64,000 bases of DNA from assembly GCF_014652875.1 (NCBI RefSeq), contig NZ_BMZQ01000002.1, positions 1,101,501-1,165,500 of the forward strand. Reading direction: 5' to 3'. The notes under the pieces were generated by a model that was not told where the DNA came from, did not search any database, and saw nothing but the letters and a program-made list of their open reading frames with translations. The DNA comes from Tianweitania populi. Its GTDB lineage: Bacteria; Pseudomonadota; Alphaproteobacteria; Rhizobiales; Rhizobiaceae. The position numbers were made by a program, and so were the translations under genes. Below, one piece after another: positions 16,741 to 25,948 of this stretch. Position 1 is the stretch's first letter. Every line of letters begins with the position of its first letter.

Positions 16741-16845
16741 AATCCCTCCGCCGGTGCAAACCGGATCAGGTTCAGCGGGTTGGCAGGGTTTTCACCCCTT
16801 GTTGCCTCTCAGCCGGTCGCGATCATCACGCCGGCACCCCGTTAG
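16741..16845 (-). promoter_or_regulatory. TPP riboswitch (THI element) controlling thiBPQ
   Basis: Reading the minus strand, CGGGGTGCC, then GGCTGAGAG, then CTGAACCTGATCCGG and GCGGAGGGA appear in the order and spacing of the thiamine pyrophosphate aptamer. It lies about 60 nt upstream of the thiB ATG. Control is probably at translation, by sequestering AAGGAGG, since no clear T-run follows. Confidence 0.96.
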
Positions 16846-16925
16846 AGCGCTATGAGAGATAGAGCGAAGCGCTTGAGCCGGCAAGCGTTTGCGTGGGGCT
16901 TCGTCCATGCTATGGCGCCCACTCC

Positions 16926-17555
16926 ATGAGCCGGTTTTCCCTTCTTCTTGGCGGCGATCTTACCGTTACGCCTCGCCTGCGCGCACAGCTTGCCGGCAGC
17001 CGCGTGCTTGCGGCCGATTCCGGCATCGCGCATGCGGCGGCCCTCGGGTTGGAGCCGGAGCTGTGGGTCGGCGACTTCGATTCCTCCGATGCAGCGTTGC
17101 AGGCGCTGATGGCGCGTGTGCCGCGCGAAACATTTCCGCCGGAAAAGGACAGCACAGACGGTGAGCTGGCGGTCGATCTTGCCTTGGCGAGAGGTGCGAC
17201 GGAGCTCGTGCTGGTCGGCGCCTTTGGCGGACCGCGGCCCGATCATGCCTTTCTCCATATGACGATGGCACTGCGCTTGGCCGAAGCCGGCACCAAGGTG
17301 CTGCTGACCAGCGGCGATCAGGAAGGCGTGCCGCTGCTGGTGGGATCGCATCGCTTTGATTATGCGGAACAGACCCTGTTCAGCGTGCTTGGCTTTACCG
17401 ATCTCGTTGTGTCGATCGCCGACGCGCGCTGGCCGCTGGATCATCGCGCCGTGCCGTTCGGCTCCTCGCTGACGCTCTCGAATTTCGTTTCCGGCTCCCT
17501 AAGTGTGGAGCTCCATTCCGGGCGGGCGCTGCTCGTCGCACACCCCAGGGATTGA
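16926..17555 (+). CDS. thiN: Thiamine pyrophosphokinase
   Basis: This 209-residue enzyme transfers pyrophosphate from ATP to thiamine to form TPP. Motifs include ADSGIAHA, GDFDSSD and EKDSTDGELAVDLA, the Asp-rich catalytic and thiamine-binding signatures of the family, followed by GAFGGPRPDHAF. I chose ATG 16926 (MSRFSLLLGGD); the frame is open to 16893. It is divergent from the riboswitch-controlled thiBPQ operon, so uptake and activation of thiamine are encoded side by side. The ABC-F gene follows after 9 nt. Confidence 0.92.
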   Translation: MSRFSLLLGGDLTVTPRLRAQLAGSRVLAADSGIAHAAALGLEPELWVGDFDSSDAALQALMARVPRETFPPEKDSTDGELAVDLALARGATELVLVGAFGGPRPDHAFLHMTMALRLAEAGTKVLLTSGDQEGVPLLVGSHRFDYAEQTLFSVLGFTDLVVSIADARWPLDHRAVPFGSSLTLSNFVSGSLSVELHSGRALLVAHPRD

Positions 17556-17564
17556 TTGCACCGC

Positions 17565-19379
17565 ATGGCTCCGCCGCTTCTTCGTCTCGATGATATCCAG
17601 CTCACGTTCGGCGGCACACCACTGCTTGCCGGCGCTTCGCTCTCGGCTTCCGCCGGCGACAAGATCGCGCTTGTGGGGCGGAATGGTTCCGGCAAGTCGA
17701 CGCTGTTGAAGATCGCGGCCGGCACCGTGGAGCCGCAGGACGGCCTCATCTTCCGCCAGCCCGGCGCCACGATCCGCTATCTAGCGCAAGCGCCCGATCT
17801 CGAAGGCTATGCCAATGTTCGCGCTTATGTGGAGGCGGGGTTGGGGCCTTCGGACGATCCCTATCGCGCGACCTATCTGATCGAACATCTCGACCTGACC
17901 GGCGATGAAACGCCGGACACGCTGTCGGGCGGCGAGGCGCGCCGTGCAGCGCTTGCGCGCGTGCTGGCACCGCAGCCCGACATCCTCCTGCTCGACGAGC
18001 CCACCAACCATCTCGACCTCACCACGATTGAATGGCTGGAAGACGAACTCAGCCGCCTGTCTTCGGCCATCATCCTGATCAGCCACGATCGTCGCTTCCT
18101 GGAGCGCGTGACGCGCGCGACCGTCTGGCTCGATCGCGGCGAAACCAAGCGGCTCGACCGAGGCTTCGCGCATTTCGAGGAATGGCGCGACCAGGTGCTC
18201 GCGGAAGAAGAACGCGACCAGCACAAGCTTGGCCGCGCGATCCAGCGCGAAGAGCACTGGATGCGCTATGGCGTGACCGCGCGGCGCAAGCGCAACATGC
18301 GGCGCGTTGGCGAGTTGCAGGCCATGCGCCAGCAGTTCCGCACCCATCGCGGTGCGGAAGGAACGGCGGCGCTTGTTGCCAGCGAGGCGCAGGAATCCGG
18401 CAAGCTGGTGCTCGAGGCCAAGACTATCGCCAAGAGCTATGATGGGCGCCCGGTGGTTGCGGGCTTCTCGACCCGCATCCAGCGCGGCAACCGCATCGGC
18501 CTGGTCGGGCCGAACGGTGCGGGCAAGACGACGCTTCTGCGCATGCTGATCGGCGATCTCGAACCCGATTCTGGCAGCGTGCGGCTCGGCACCAATCTGG
18601 AAATCGCCACGCTCGACCAGCGCCGCGCCAGTCTCGACCTCAACGACACGCTTTCGCAATATCTCACGTCCGGACGCGGCGACAGCCTCACCGTCAACGG
18701 CGAGGAAAAGCACGTCGTTTCCTATATGAAGGACTTCCTGTTCAAGCCGGAGCAGGCGCGCACGCCGATCAAGGAACTGTCGGGGGGCGAGCGAGCGCGC
18801 TTGATCCTGGCGCGGGTTCTGGCGCGGCCGGCCAACCTGCTGGTGCTCGACGAGCCGACCAACGACCTTGATATGGAAACGCTGGATCTTCTGCAGGAAC
18901 TCGTTGCCGGCTTCCCCGGCACGGTGCTGCTGGTGAGCCACGACCGCGACTTTCTCGATCGCACGGTGACGTCGATCATCGCGCCGGAAGGCGAGGGAAA
19001 ATGGATCGAATATGCCGGCGGCTACCAGGACATGCTGGCGCAGCGCAAGGCCGACATCGCCGCGCGTTCGACGATCAAGGCGGCCGGAAAGCCGAGTTCT
19101 TCGACCGAAGCGCCGTCGGCTGCGAAGCCCGCTTCAGCCAACAAGAAGCTGTCCTACAAGCAGAAATACGCGCTGGAAACGCTGCCCAAGCGCATGGAAG
19201 AGGCTCAAGGTGCCATCGCCAAGCTCGAGAAGGTGATGGCCGATCCGAATCTGTACGCCAAGGACTTCGCCAAGTTTGAAAAGACCGCTGCGCAGCTTGA
19301 TAAGGTGCGCGCTGATATGGCGGGAATGGAAGACGAATGGCTGGAACTCGAAATGCTGCGCGAGGAGATCGAGGGATAG
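17565..19379 (+). CDS. ABC-F family ATPase (Uup-like)
   Basis: The 604-residue protein has two ABC domains without membrane segments: Walker A GRNGSGKST in the first and GPNGAGKTT in the second, with LSGGEARRAALARVLA and LSGGERARLILARVLA signatures. Between them is the linker characteristic of ABC-F. The C-terminal 80 residues form a lysine-rich coiled coil (KLSYKQKYALETLPKRMEE) as in Uup. ABC-F proteins act on the ribosome or on DNA structures; Uup influences transposon excision and ribosome function. ATG 17565 is preferred to the TTG at 17556. The gene runs with thiN upstream. Confidence 0.9.
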   Translation: MAPPLLRLDDIQLTFGGTPLLAGASLSASAGDKIALVGRNGSGKSTLLKIAAGTVEPQDGLIFRQPGATIRYLAQAPDLEGYANVRAYVEAGLGPSDDPYRATYLIEHLDLTGDETPDTLSGGEARRAALARVLAPQPDILLLDEPTNHLDLTTIEWLEDELSRLSSAIILISHDRRFLERVTRATVWLDRGETKRLDRGFAHFEEWRDQVLAEEERDQHKLGRAIQREEHWMRYGVTARRKRNMRRVGELQAMRQQFRTHRGAEGTAALVASEAQESGKLVLEAKTIAKSYDGRPVVAGFSTRIQRGNRIGLVGPNGAGKTTLLRMLIGDLEPDSGSVRLGTNLEIATLDQRRASLDLNDTLSQYLTSGRGDSLTVNGEEKHVVSYMKDFLFKPEQARTPIKELSGGERARLILARVLARPANLLVLDEPTNDLDMETLDLLQELVAGFPGTVLLVSHDRDFLDRTVTSIIAPEGEGKWIEYAGGYQDMLAQRKADIAARSTIKAAGKPSSSTEAPSAAKPASANKKLSYKQKYALETLPKRMEEAQGAIAKLEKVMADPNLYAKDFAKFEKTAAQLDKVRADMAGMEDEWLELEMLREEIEG

Positions 19380-19404
19380 ATGCGTGTCGGGAGCATGACT
19401 CTCG

Positions 19405-19434
19405 CTTGACGCTTCCCCCTTTTCTCGGTATGGC
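19405..19434 (+). promoter_or_regulatory. Possible sigma-70 promoter for rpmB
   Basis: CTTGAC (19405-19410) and TATGGC (19429-19434), 18 bp apart, resemble the rhizobial housekeeping promoter (CTTGAC-N17-CTATAT). The position 113 bp upstream of the rpmB ATG is suitable. The spacing is one longer than optimal. Confidence 0.4.
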
Positions 19435-19546
19435 ACCCCTCGATTTCCCATGTGGCCGCCTGGATCCTGCGCGCCGACCTGTTTGGTGCGGCACGGAACT
19501 ATGGTCGAAAGACCGGCAGCTTTAAGAAGAATAAAAAGGTATCGTC

Positions 19547-19852
19547 ATGTCCCGCGCCTGCGAACTGACCGGCAAAGCCGTTTTGACTGGCAACAATGTC
19601 AGCCACGCCAACAACAAGACCCGTCGCCGCTTCCTGCCGAACCTCGTCAATGTGACGCTGATCTCGGAAGCGATGAACCAGTCGGTTCGTTTGCGCGTGT
19701 CGGCCAATGCGCTGCGCACGGTCGAGCATCGAGGTGGCCTTGACGCCTTCCTCGCCAAGGCCGATGCAACGGAACTGTCGCCCAAGGCGCGCCTGCTCAA
19801 GAAGCAGATCGCCAAGAAGACGGCCGAGCAGACCGAAGGCGCGGCTGCTTAA
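19547..19852 (+). CDS. rpmB: 50S ribosomal protein L28
   Basis: The sequence [20 protein letters not shown], followed by [15 protein letters not shown], is the conserved bacterial L28 core, a late-assembling 50S protein near the E site. At 101 residues with a Lys/Ala-rich C-terminus it matches the alphaproteobacterial form. In this order the gene usually lies close to cobT, as here. The next gene on the strand (queuosine-precursor transporter) is 69 bp away behind its own RNA element. Confidence 0.97.
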   Translation: MSRACELTGKAVLTGNNVSHANNKTRRRFLPNLVNVTLISEAMNQSVRLRVSANALRTVEHRGGLDAFLAKADATELSPKARLLKKQIAKKTAEQTEGAAA

Positions 19853-19874
19853 AGCGCAGTCGCTTATGACTTGA

Positions 19875-19924
19875 GGACGGCGTAAAAACCGTCCGCTGGT
19901 TCCATCACCCAGGATAAAAAAATG
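19875..19924 (+). promoter_or_regulatory. Probable preQ1-I riboswitch overlapping the start codon of the queuosine-precursor transporter, preceded by a hairpin
   Basis: CTGG-TTC-CAT-CACCCAG-GATAAAAAAATG (from 19896) has the preQ1-I layout. CTGG pairs with CCAG (19909-19912) as P1, GGTTC and CACCC are conserved, and an A-rich tail follows. In known members a loop triplet pairs with bases after the A-run; here loop CAT (19903-19905) would pair with the ATG (19922-19924). AGGA (19911-19914) is the Shine-Dalgarno and partly overlaps P1. Directly upstream, GGACGG/CCGTCC (19875-19894) forms another hairpin. The downstream gene is a queuosine-precursor transporter, which supports the call. Confidence 0.7.
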
Positions 19925-20602
19925 CTTTCCGCAAGACCCGTATGGCCGTTTGTGGCTGCGATGGCTATTGTCGTCGTGGCCTCGAATATTTTTGTCCAGT
20001 TTCCCCTGAGTGGCCAGATCGGCCCGCTGGTGCTGGCCGATGTGCTGACTTGGGGCGCCTTCAGCTACCCCATTGCCTTTCTGATCACCGACCTTGCCAA
20101 CCGACGCTATGGCCCGGCTCTTGCCCGCCGCGTGGTTTTCATCGGTTTTACACTGGCGATCGCCAGCTCGATCGTCTTTCCGCCGCTGCTGTTTCAGTGG
20201 GGGCTGATCCCCTTCGAACTCGAGCCCGGCCGCATCGTGCGCGTGGCGATTGCGTCCGGCGTGGCGTTCCTGATCGGGCAGCTGCTGGATGTGTCGGTGT
20301 TCAACCGGCTGCGGCAGACTTCGTGGTGGCGGGCGCCGGTTGTCGGCTCCATCATGGGCTCGATCTTCGACACAGCGATCTTCTTTTCCGTCGCCTTCGC
20401 CCCGGCCTTTCTCTTTGTCGGCCCAAACGAGCCGTTTGCGTTGGAGCATGCGCCCTTGTTCGGGCTGTTCGAACCGAGCGTCGCGCGCTGGATTTCGTGG
20501 GCGCTGGGCGACCTGACGGTCAAGCTCACCATCGCCGTTGTTGCGCTGATCCCCTACCGGCTGATTTCCGCCCGCTGGTGGCCGCAGCCAGTGCCCGCGT
20601 GA
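19922..20602 (+). CDS. yhhQ: Queuosine precursor transporter, YhhQ/VUT family
   Basis: This 226-residue integral membrane protein has six or so hydrophobic segments. LADVLTWGAFSYPIAFLITDLANRRYG is split over TM2-TM3 with the family motif ITDLANRRYG; GQLLDVSVFNRLR and GSIFDTAIFFSVAF follow, all typical of COG1738. Members import 7-deazaguanine precursors (preQ0/preQ1) for tRNA queuosine in Gram-negative bacteria. The start codon is embedded in the preQ1-I-like element, which is strong contextual support. No queC-F biosynthesis genes are nearby. Confidence 0.9.
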   Translation: MLSARPVWPFVAAMAIVVVASNIFVQFPLSGQIGPLVLADVLTWGAFSYPIAFLITDLANRRYGPALARRVVFIGFTLAIASSIVFPPLLFQWGLIPFELEPGRIVRVAIASGVAFLIGQLLDVSVFNRLRQTSWWRAPVVGSIMGSIFDTAIFFSVAFAPAFLFVGPNEPFALEHAPLFGLFEPSVARWISWALGDLTVKLTIAVVALIPYRLISARWWPQPVPA

Positions 20603-20620
20603 GCCAAGTTTGGCCGCCGC

Positions 20621-21292
20621 GTGATCCCCTGGGAGCATCTCGACACAGCGCCCATCCCCGGCAGTGATGAGACGCTGCGGCTGAAGCGCCGCGGCCGCGA
20701 ATATTCGATCATGCTCGGCACCAACGAGCTGATGAATAGCCGCTTGTCCGGTTCGGAAGAAGCGCTGGCAAGGCTGCCGATCGAGAAGCTTGGCGCGAAG
20801 ACACCGCATATCCTGATCGGCGGTTTGGGCATGGGGTTCACCCTACGTGCCGCGCTAGCCGTGCTGCCGCCCGACGCCAAGGTCACCGTTGCCGAACTCG
20901 TGCCGGCGGTCGTCGCCTGGGCGCGTGGGCCGATGGCGGAGGTGTTTGCCGGCTGCCTCGACGATCCCCGTGTGAGCGTTCATGAGGGCGATGTCGGCGC
21001 GCTGATCCGGGAGGATGCCGGCTGCTATAACGCGATCCTGCTTGATGTCGACAACGGACCGGAAGGCTTGTCGCGGCCCGGCAATGACGGGCTGTACGAT
21101 CCGCGCGGGCTGCAGTTTGCCAAGGCGGCACTGAGAGCCGGTGGCGTGCTGGCGGTGTGGTCGGCTGCACCCGATGCCGGGTTCGCGCGACGCTTGCAGC
21201 GCGCGGGGTTCAGCGTCGAGGAAGCCAAGGTCAAGGCGCATCGCGGCAAGAGCGGCACGCGGCATGTGATCTGGCTGGCGGTGAAGGGGTAG
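20621..21292 (+). CDS. Spermidine-synthase-like methyltransferase-fold protein
   Basis: The 223-residue protein has a Rossmann SAM-binding fold related to spermidine synthase: GGLGMGFTLRAAL (motif I), VTVAELVPAVVAWAR with the acidic loop residue, and AILLDVDNGPEGL. The polyamine-binding Asp/Glu set of true SpeE is not evident and the protein is shorter, so annotation as a polyamine enzyme would be over-reading. The start is GTG 20621, 18 nt after the transporter stop. Operon membership with yhhQ is likely; a link to queuosine is unproven. Confidence 0.75.
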   Translation: MIPWEHLDTAPIPGSDETLRLKRRGREYSIMLGTNELMNSRLSGSEEALARLPIEKLGAKTPHILIGGLGMGFTLRAALAVLPPDAKVTVAELVPAVVAWARGPMAEVFAGCLDDPRVSVHEGDVGALIREDAGCYNAILLDVDNGPEGLSRPGNDGLYDPRGLQFAKAALRAGGVLAVWSAAPDAGFARRLQRAGFSVEEAKVKAHRGKSGTRHVIWLAVKG

Positions 21293-21312
21293 GTTGGTCG
21301 GTTGAGCGCTTG

Positions 21313-21335
21313 GCCTTCTCCCACAAGGGGAGAAG
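21313..21335. terminator. Hairpin between convergent genes, possible terminator or dispersed palindrome
   Basis: CCTTCTCCC (21313-21321), ACAA, GGGGAGAAGG (21326-21335) is a near-perfect inverted repeat in the gap between two convergent genes. Palindromes with this core are common as dispersed intergenic elements in rhizobial chromosomes. There is no T-run, so termination is only possible. Confidence 0.5.
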
Positions 21336-21354
21336 GGAAGGGCGCCTCACCCAA

Positions 21355-22353
21355 TCAGTCCGCCTTGTAGATAAACTCCAGATACACGTTGCGCTGGAGG
21401 ATGGACTGGTTGTCGTCCGACATCAGCGACACGCGCGTGGTGCCATCCGGTGCCTGCCAGACGTCCATGCCTTCCATATTGTCGATCTGGTAGCCCATGT
21501 CGGCTTCCAGCAGCACTTCGCCATCCACCGTGGCGCCCGGCTTGATGCTGGCGGCGGACAGGCGGCGGAGGCGCATGGCGACGCCGGCGGTGTAGGAGGC
21601 GCGACGTTCAACGATGAGAATGTCGCCGTCCGGCAAAAACGCGCCGTCGGTGATGTCGTAGTCGTCGCTACGATGGACGAAGAAGATGCCCTTGCGCGGG
21701 CCGCTGAGCACTGCGGCGAAAATGTCGCCTTGTTTGTTGAGGCTCATCTCGGACACAGCGATGATCGCGCCGCCGAAGGGGCCGGTTTTCGGTGCAGCTA
21801 GAACCGTCTCGAAGCCGCGATTGGTGCGAAGCTCGCCCTTGGGGATCAGGAAGTCGAGGTTGTGGATCTGGCGGCCCATATGGCCGGGCTCGAGCTTGTA
21901 TTGCGAGATGCGGTGTTCGCGCTCGAATCCGACGGTGGCGATGCCGTCGGCGATGGCGAGGCTTTCGGCATCCACCAGGCGCTTGTCCTGGCTGACCTCG
22001 CCGTCGGGGCCGGTCATCGATTCCATGGTGAAGTCGGACACGCCGGTCGGGCGGTTCTGCGCGTCGCGCTCAAGCCGGCCGAAATACCAGTAGCCGTTGT
22101 CGGAAACGCCGGCGAACCGAGTGCCGGGCTCGGTGAAGCGGAAGGCGGAGAAGCTGCCGAACAGGCGATGGCGCGACACGAGTTCGAGCCCGCCGACAAA
22201 GGTGAGCGTGCCGAATGTCGGCGCCTCACGGCCGATGCGAAATTCGGTGATGGGGCGGCTGCGCACCGCCATCTGTTCGGAATCGGCGGAAACGGAAACG
22301 ACAAGCGGCAGGGTGAGTGCAAGGCCGAGCAGGCTTGAAAGGATGCGCTTCAC
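21355..22353 (-). CDS. Secreted esterase-like/phytase-like beta-propeller protein
   Basis: This 332-residue protein has a signal peptide ([20 protein letters not shown]) and the fold signature of the esterase-like activity of phytase family: [16 protein letters not shown]-like repeats, [19 protein letters not shown] and a C-terminal [24 protein letters not shown]. Substrate and activity are unknown in most members. Its ATG overlaps the cobT stop by 4 bp (ATGA), so it is translated from the cobT message. This pairing recurs in rhizobial genomes, from memory, but no cobalamin role is established. Confidence 0.82.
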   Translation of the reverse strand: MKRILSSLLGLALTLPLVVSVSADSEQMAVRSRPITEFRIGREAPTFGTLTFVGGLELVSRHRLFGSFSAFRFTEPGTRFAGVSDNGYWYFGRLERDAQNRPTGVSDFTMESMTGPDGEVSQDKRLVDAESLAIADGIATVGFEREHRISQYKLEPGHMGRQIHNLDFLIPKGELRTNRGFETVLAAPKTGPFGGAIIAVSEMSLNKQGDIFAAVLSGPRKGIFFVHRSDDYDITDGAFLPDGDILIVERRASYTAGVAMRLRRLSAASIKPGATVDGEVLLEADMGYQIDNMEGMDVWQAPDGTTRVSLMSDDNQSILQRNVYLEFIYKAD

Positions 22354-24251
22354 CCGGTGCGCCGAAGCCCACGTGCGCCGCCGCGTCCGCGGGTTGCTTC
22401 TTCGCTGAAGAGCGATGCGAGCTGCTCGGTCATGGCGCCGGCCAGTTCTTCAGCGTCGACGATGGTCACGGCGCGGCGGTAATAGCGGGTGACGTCATGG
22501 CCGATGCCGATCGCCAGCAGTTCCACCGGCGAGCGAGTCTCGATGAGGTCGATGACACCGCGCAGATGGCGTTCGAGATAGTTGCCGGGGTTCACCGACA
22601 GCGTCGAATCGTCGACCGGCGCACCGTCCGAGATCATCATCAGGATCTTGCGCTGTTCCGGTCGCGCCATCAGACGCTGATGCGCCCAAAGCAGCGCTTC
22701 GCCGTCGATGTTTTCCTTAAGCAGGCCTTCGCGCATCATCAGGCCGAGATTGCGCCGCGCGCGCCGCCAGGGTGCGTCGGCTGACTTGTAGACGATGTGG
22801 CGGAGATCGTTGAGGCGGCCGGGATTGGCCGGCTTGTTCTGCTTCAACCATTGCTCACGCGCCTGACCGCCCTTCCAGGCGCGGGTGGTGAAGCCGAGGA
22901 TTTCGACCGACACGCCGCAGCGCTCCAGCGTGCGGGCCAGAATATCGGCGCAGGTGGCGGCAACGGTGATCGGGCGGCCGCGCATCGAACCGGAATTGTC
23001 GAGCAGCAGCGTCACCACCGTATCGCGGAAGTTGGTGTCGCGCTCCTGTTTGAAGGACAGCGGCTGCATGGGATCGATCACCACACGCACGAGGCGGGCG
23101 GGATCGAGGTAGCCTTCTTCCAGGTCGAAGTCCCAGGAGCGGTTCTGCTGCGCCATAAGGCGGCGCTGCAGGCGGTTGGCGAGGCGGCCGACGACGCCCT
23201 GCAGGTTCACCAGCTGCTTGTCGAGGAAGGCGCGCAGGCGGTCGAGCTCTTCTTCGTCGCAGAGGTCTTCCGCGCCCACCATCTCGTCGAAGGCCTGGGT
23301 GAAGACCTTGTAGTCGATGGTGCGCTCGAACTGGTTGAAGGCATTGTCCGGCCGACGCGTTTCGCCCGGCGTTTCAGAATCGAGATCGTCGGATTCGGAT
23401 TGGTCGTCGGCAGCGGTCGCGGCAGCTTCGCTTTCGCCAGCTTCCTGCTCGTCGCTGGACGCATCCGCTTCTTCGGACTGGGTTTCCTGCGAGCCGGACT
23501 CGTCCTCGCCGCCTTCTTCGCCGCCTTCGTCGCCCTGTGGCTCGTCGCTGTCGTCTTGCGTGTCGTCTTCGGTCTGCTCGTCGTCGCCGATGTCTTCGGC
23601 CATGTCCATGGACACGAGCATGTCGCGCACGAGACGGGCAAAACCGTTCTGGTCGTCCAGGCGGTTCAGCAGGCCGTCGATGTCGCCGCCGGCCTTGTCT
23701 TCCACCCAGCCGCGCCAAAGATCGACCACACGCTCGCCGCTTGGCGGCACGCTGCGGCCGGTGAGCTTTTCGCGCACCAGCATGGCGATGGCTTCCTCGA
23801 TCGGCGCATCGTCGCAGCTGGATACGTCGGCGAAGTTCGCTTTGGCGTATTTGTCTTCCAGCATCACCGAAAGATTGTCGCCGACGCCTTTCATGGCGCG
23901 GGCGCCGATGGCTTCCACGCGCGCTTGTTCGACGGCGTCGAAGATCGCGCGGGCCTGCCGTCCTTCCGGGGCCAGACGGTTGTGGATCACGCTGTCGTGG
24001 CAGGCCTTGCGCAGCGCCATGGAGTCGCCCAGGCCGCGGGTCACCGCAATGTCGTTGGCGGATGCCTTCTTGGGCAGTTCCGGCAAGCGGGCGCGCTGCC
24101 CGGCCAGTGCCGGCTTGTCCTTTGCGAAAGAGACTTCAAGCTCGTTGTCGCCGGCAAGAGCGCGCATGGTCACCGTCACGGCACGGCGAAACGCGTCGCC
24201 CTCGCTGCCGCTCTTGGTCTTTGCGCGTGAATTATCGCCGGGACCTGCCAT
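22350..24251 (-). CDS. cobT: Aerobic cobaltochelatase subunit CobT
   Basis: The protein is 633 residues long. CobT, with CobS and CobN, inserts cobalt into hydrogenobyrinic acid a,c-diamide in the aerobic cobalamin pathway. Residues about 215-300 are highly acidic and low complexity, as usual in CobT. The C-terminal third is a VWA domain with the MIDAS motif [10 protein letters not shown] and later [11 protein letters not shown]. Elements such as [20 protein letters not shown] are family-typical. CobN is not in the window. CobS lies upstream on the same strand, separated by one unrelated gene. Confidence 0.95.
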   Translation of the reverse strand: MAGPGDNSRAKTKSGSEGDAFRRAVTVTMRALAGDNELEVSFAKDKPALAGQRARLPELPKKASANDIAVTRGLGDSMALRKACHDSVIHNRLAPEGRQARAIFDAVEQARVEAIGARAMKGVGDNLSVMLEDKYAKANFADVSSCDDAPIEEAIAMLVREKLTGRSVPPSGERVVDLWRGWVEDKAGGDIDGLLNRLDDQNGFARLVRDMLVSMDMAEDIGDDEQTEDDTQDDSDEPQGDEGGEEGGEDESGSQETQSEEADASSDEQEAGESEAAATAADDQSESDDLDSETPGETRRPDNAFNQFERTIDYKVFTQAFDEMVGAEDLCDEEELDRLRAFLDKQLVNLQGVVGRLANRLQRRLMAQQNRSWDFDLEEGYLDPARLVRVVIDPMQPLSFKQERDTNFRDTVVTLLLDNSGSMRGRPITVAATCADILARTLERCGVSVEILGFTTRAWKGGQAREQWLKQNKPANPGRLNDLRHIVYKSADAPWRRARRNLGLMMREGLLKENIDGEALLWAHQRLMARPEQRKILMMISDGAPVDDSTLSVNPGNYLERHLRGVIDLIETRSPVELLAIGIGHDVTRYYRRAVTIVDAEELAGAMTEQLASLFSEEATRGRGGARGLRRTG

Positions 24252-24263
24252 GTGCTTTATCCG

Positions 24264-24755
24264 TCAGTCCCTGATCTCGGCTTTGAGCCGGCCGATCTCG
24301 ATATCCTTGATAACCGGATTGGCTGCCAGCACTGCGTCCGAGTCGCTCTTCTCCAGGAACAGTGCCGTGATGCCCTGGTTCATGCCGGCATCTTTCACGG
24401 TGAAGAAGCCATCGAGAACGTAGCCACCGTTCTGGAAGTTCACGCCAGCTTTCGCGCTGATCTGTGATTCCGGCTCGTCCTTGCGCAGATAAGCGATAAA
24501 AAGCTCACCGTCCTGGCTAGCAGAAACCGCGCCCGGTTCTGCATCCGGATTGGCTTCGAACCGGATCTTCAAGCCGATCAGTTTGTCGACCGAGTTGAAC
24601 AGAAAGGATTCCAGCCCGCCATAGTTGGTGGCGGAAACCTCGCCATTCACGCGGAGGATTTCGGCGGGCTTGGCTTGCAGGGATGTTGAAGCAAGAACGA
24701 GCGGCAAGCCGAGAATAATCCCGCCTGCTACCTGTCGCCGCTTCAAATCCACCAT
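24264..24755 (-). CDS. Hypothetical secreted protein between cobS and cobT
   Basis: The 163-residue frame starts with MVDLKRRQVAGGIILG and a hydrophobic stretch ending LQAKPAE, which looks like a Sec or Tat-like signal peptide. The mature part is about 130 residues with predicted beta-rich stretches (EVSATNYGGLESFLFN, GELFIAYLRKDEPES). I recognise no domain. It lies 12 bp upstream of cobT and 41 bp after cobS on the same strand, so it is inside the cobS-cobT transcription unit. A periplasmic protein in the middle of a cobaltochelatase operon is unexpected; there is no visible metal-binding motif or cysteine. Confidence 0.7.
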   Translation of the reverse strand: MVDLKRRQVAGGIILGLPLVLASTSLQAKPAEILRVNGEVSATNYGGLESFLFNSVDKLIGLKIRFEANPDAEPGAVSASQDGELFIAYLRKDEPESQISAKAGVNFQNGGYVLDGFFTVKDAGMNQGITALFLEKSDSDAVLAANPVIKDIEIGRLKAEIRD

Positions 24756-24796
24756 GAGGTCATCCTGTCTCGATCCGGCTCCGCGCCGCTGCGTTC

Positions 24797-25786
24797 TTAG
24801 CCTAGCACCGCGTTGGCAGCGCTTTCCGGCAGTTCTTCGCCAAAGGCGCGCTGGTAGAACTCGGCAACGACCGCGCGTTCCAGCTCATCGCACTTGTTGA
24901 GGAAGGTGAGGCGGAAGGCGAAGCCGACATCGCCGAAGATTTCGGCGTTTTCCGACCAGGTGATGACGGTACGCGGGCTCATCACGGTGGACAGGTCGCC
25001 GTTCATAAAGGCTGCGCGCGTCTGGTCGGCAACGCGCACCATGCGGCTGACGGTCTCGCGGCCCTTTTCGTTCTGGTAGTGCTTAGCCTTGGCCAGAACG
25101 ATCGCGACTTCTTCCGCATGCGGCAGGTAGTTCAGCGTCGTGACGATCGACCAGCGGTCCATCTGCGCCTGGTTGATCTGCTGCGTGCCGTGGTAGAGGC
25201 CGGTGGTGTCGCCGAGTCCGACCGTGTTGGCGGTGGCAAACAGGCGGAAGGCCGGATGCGGGCGGATGACGCGGCTCTGGTCGAGCAGGGTTAAACGGCC
25301 CGAGGCTTCTAGAACACGCTGGATCACGAACATCACGTCCGGACGGCCGGCATCATACTCGTCGAACACCAGCGCGACATTGTGCTGGTAAGCCCAGGGC
25401 AGAATGCCGTCGCGGAATTCCGTGACCTGCATGCCTTCCTTCACCACGATCGCGTCCTTGCCGACGAGATCGATGCGGCTGACGTGGCTGTCGAGATTGA
25501 CGCGGATACAGGGCCAGTTGAGGCGGGCGGCGACCTGCTCGATATGGGTCGACTTGCCGGTGCCATGGTAGCCCGACACCATGACGCGGCGGTTGAAGGC
25601 AAAGCCCGACAGAATAGCCAGCGTGGTCTGCTGGTCGAACAGGTAGTCCGGATCGATATCCGGCACATGCTCGGAGGTCTTGGAATAGGCCGGCACCACC
25701 ATCTTGGAATCGAAGCCGAACTTCTCCTTCACCGAAACGGTGGTGTCCGGAAGATTGGCGCTGTCGCGGTCGAGCTTGTCCATCAT
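24797..25786 (-). CDS. cobS: Aerobic cobaltochelatase subunit CobS
   Basis: This AAA+ ATPase of about 329 residues drives cobalt insertion together with CobT. Walker [10 protein letters not shown] and Walker [10 protein letters not shown] are clear, followed by [20 protein letters not shown] (sensor region) and the conserved ending ESAANAVLG. Homologues start near [12 protein letters not shown], so I chose the double ATG at 25786/25783; GGAGG lies immediately upstream. A longer frame to 25834 is possible. A J-domain gene precedes it, as in other rhizobia. Confidence 0.95.
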   Translation of the reverse strand: MMDKLDRDSANLPDTTVSVKEKFGFDSKMVVPAYSKTSEHVPDIDPDYLFDQQTTLAILSGFAFNRRVMVSGYHGTGKSTHIEQVAARLNWPCIRVNLDSHVSRIDLVGKDAIVVKEGMQVTEFRDGILPWAYQHNVALVFDEYDAGRPDVMFVIQRVLEASGRLTLLDQSRVIRPHPAFRLFATANTVGLGDTTGLYHGTQQINQAQMDRWSIVTTLNYLPHAEEVAIVLAKAKHYQNEKGRETVSRMVRVADQTRAAFMNGDLSTVMSPRTVITWSENAEIFGDVGFAFRLTFLNKCDELERAVVAEFYQRAFGEELPESAANAVLG

Positions 25787-25948
25787 GCCTCCAGGCGGGA
25801 CTTGAGGGTCACCCAAGCGCTCGCCGTCCTTCATTTCTACGAATGCTGGTTTTTCTTAAACCAGCTTGTTCGTCGGTGGGAATAAAAACGCTGTGCCAGA
25901 GGATGTAACGCGGCGAGGCAAACTGGCCAGCCGCTTGCCGCAAGCGGA

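Noticed and set aside
23380-23600. Repetitive GA/TC-rich tract
   Set aside because: It encodes the acidic low-complexity linker of CobT, normal for the family.
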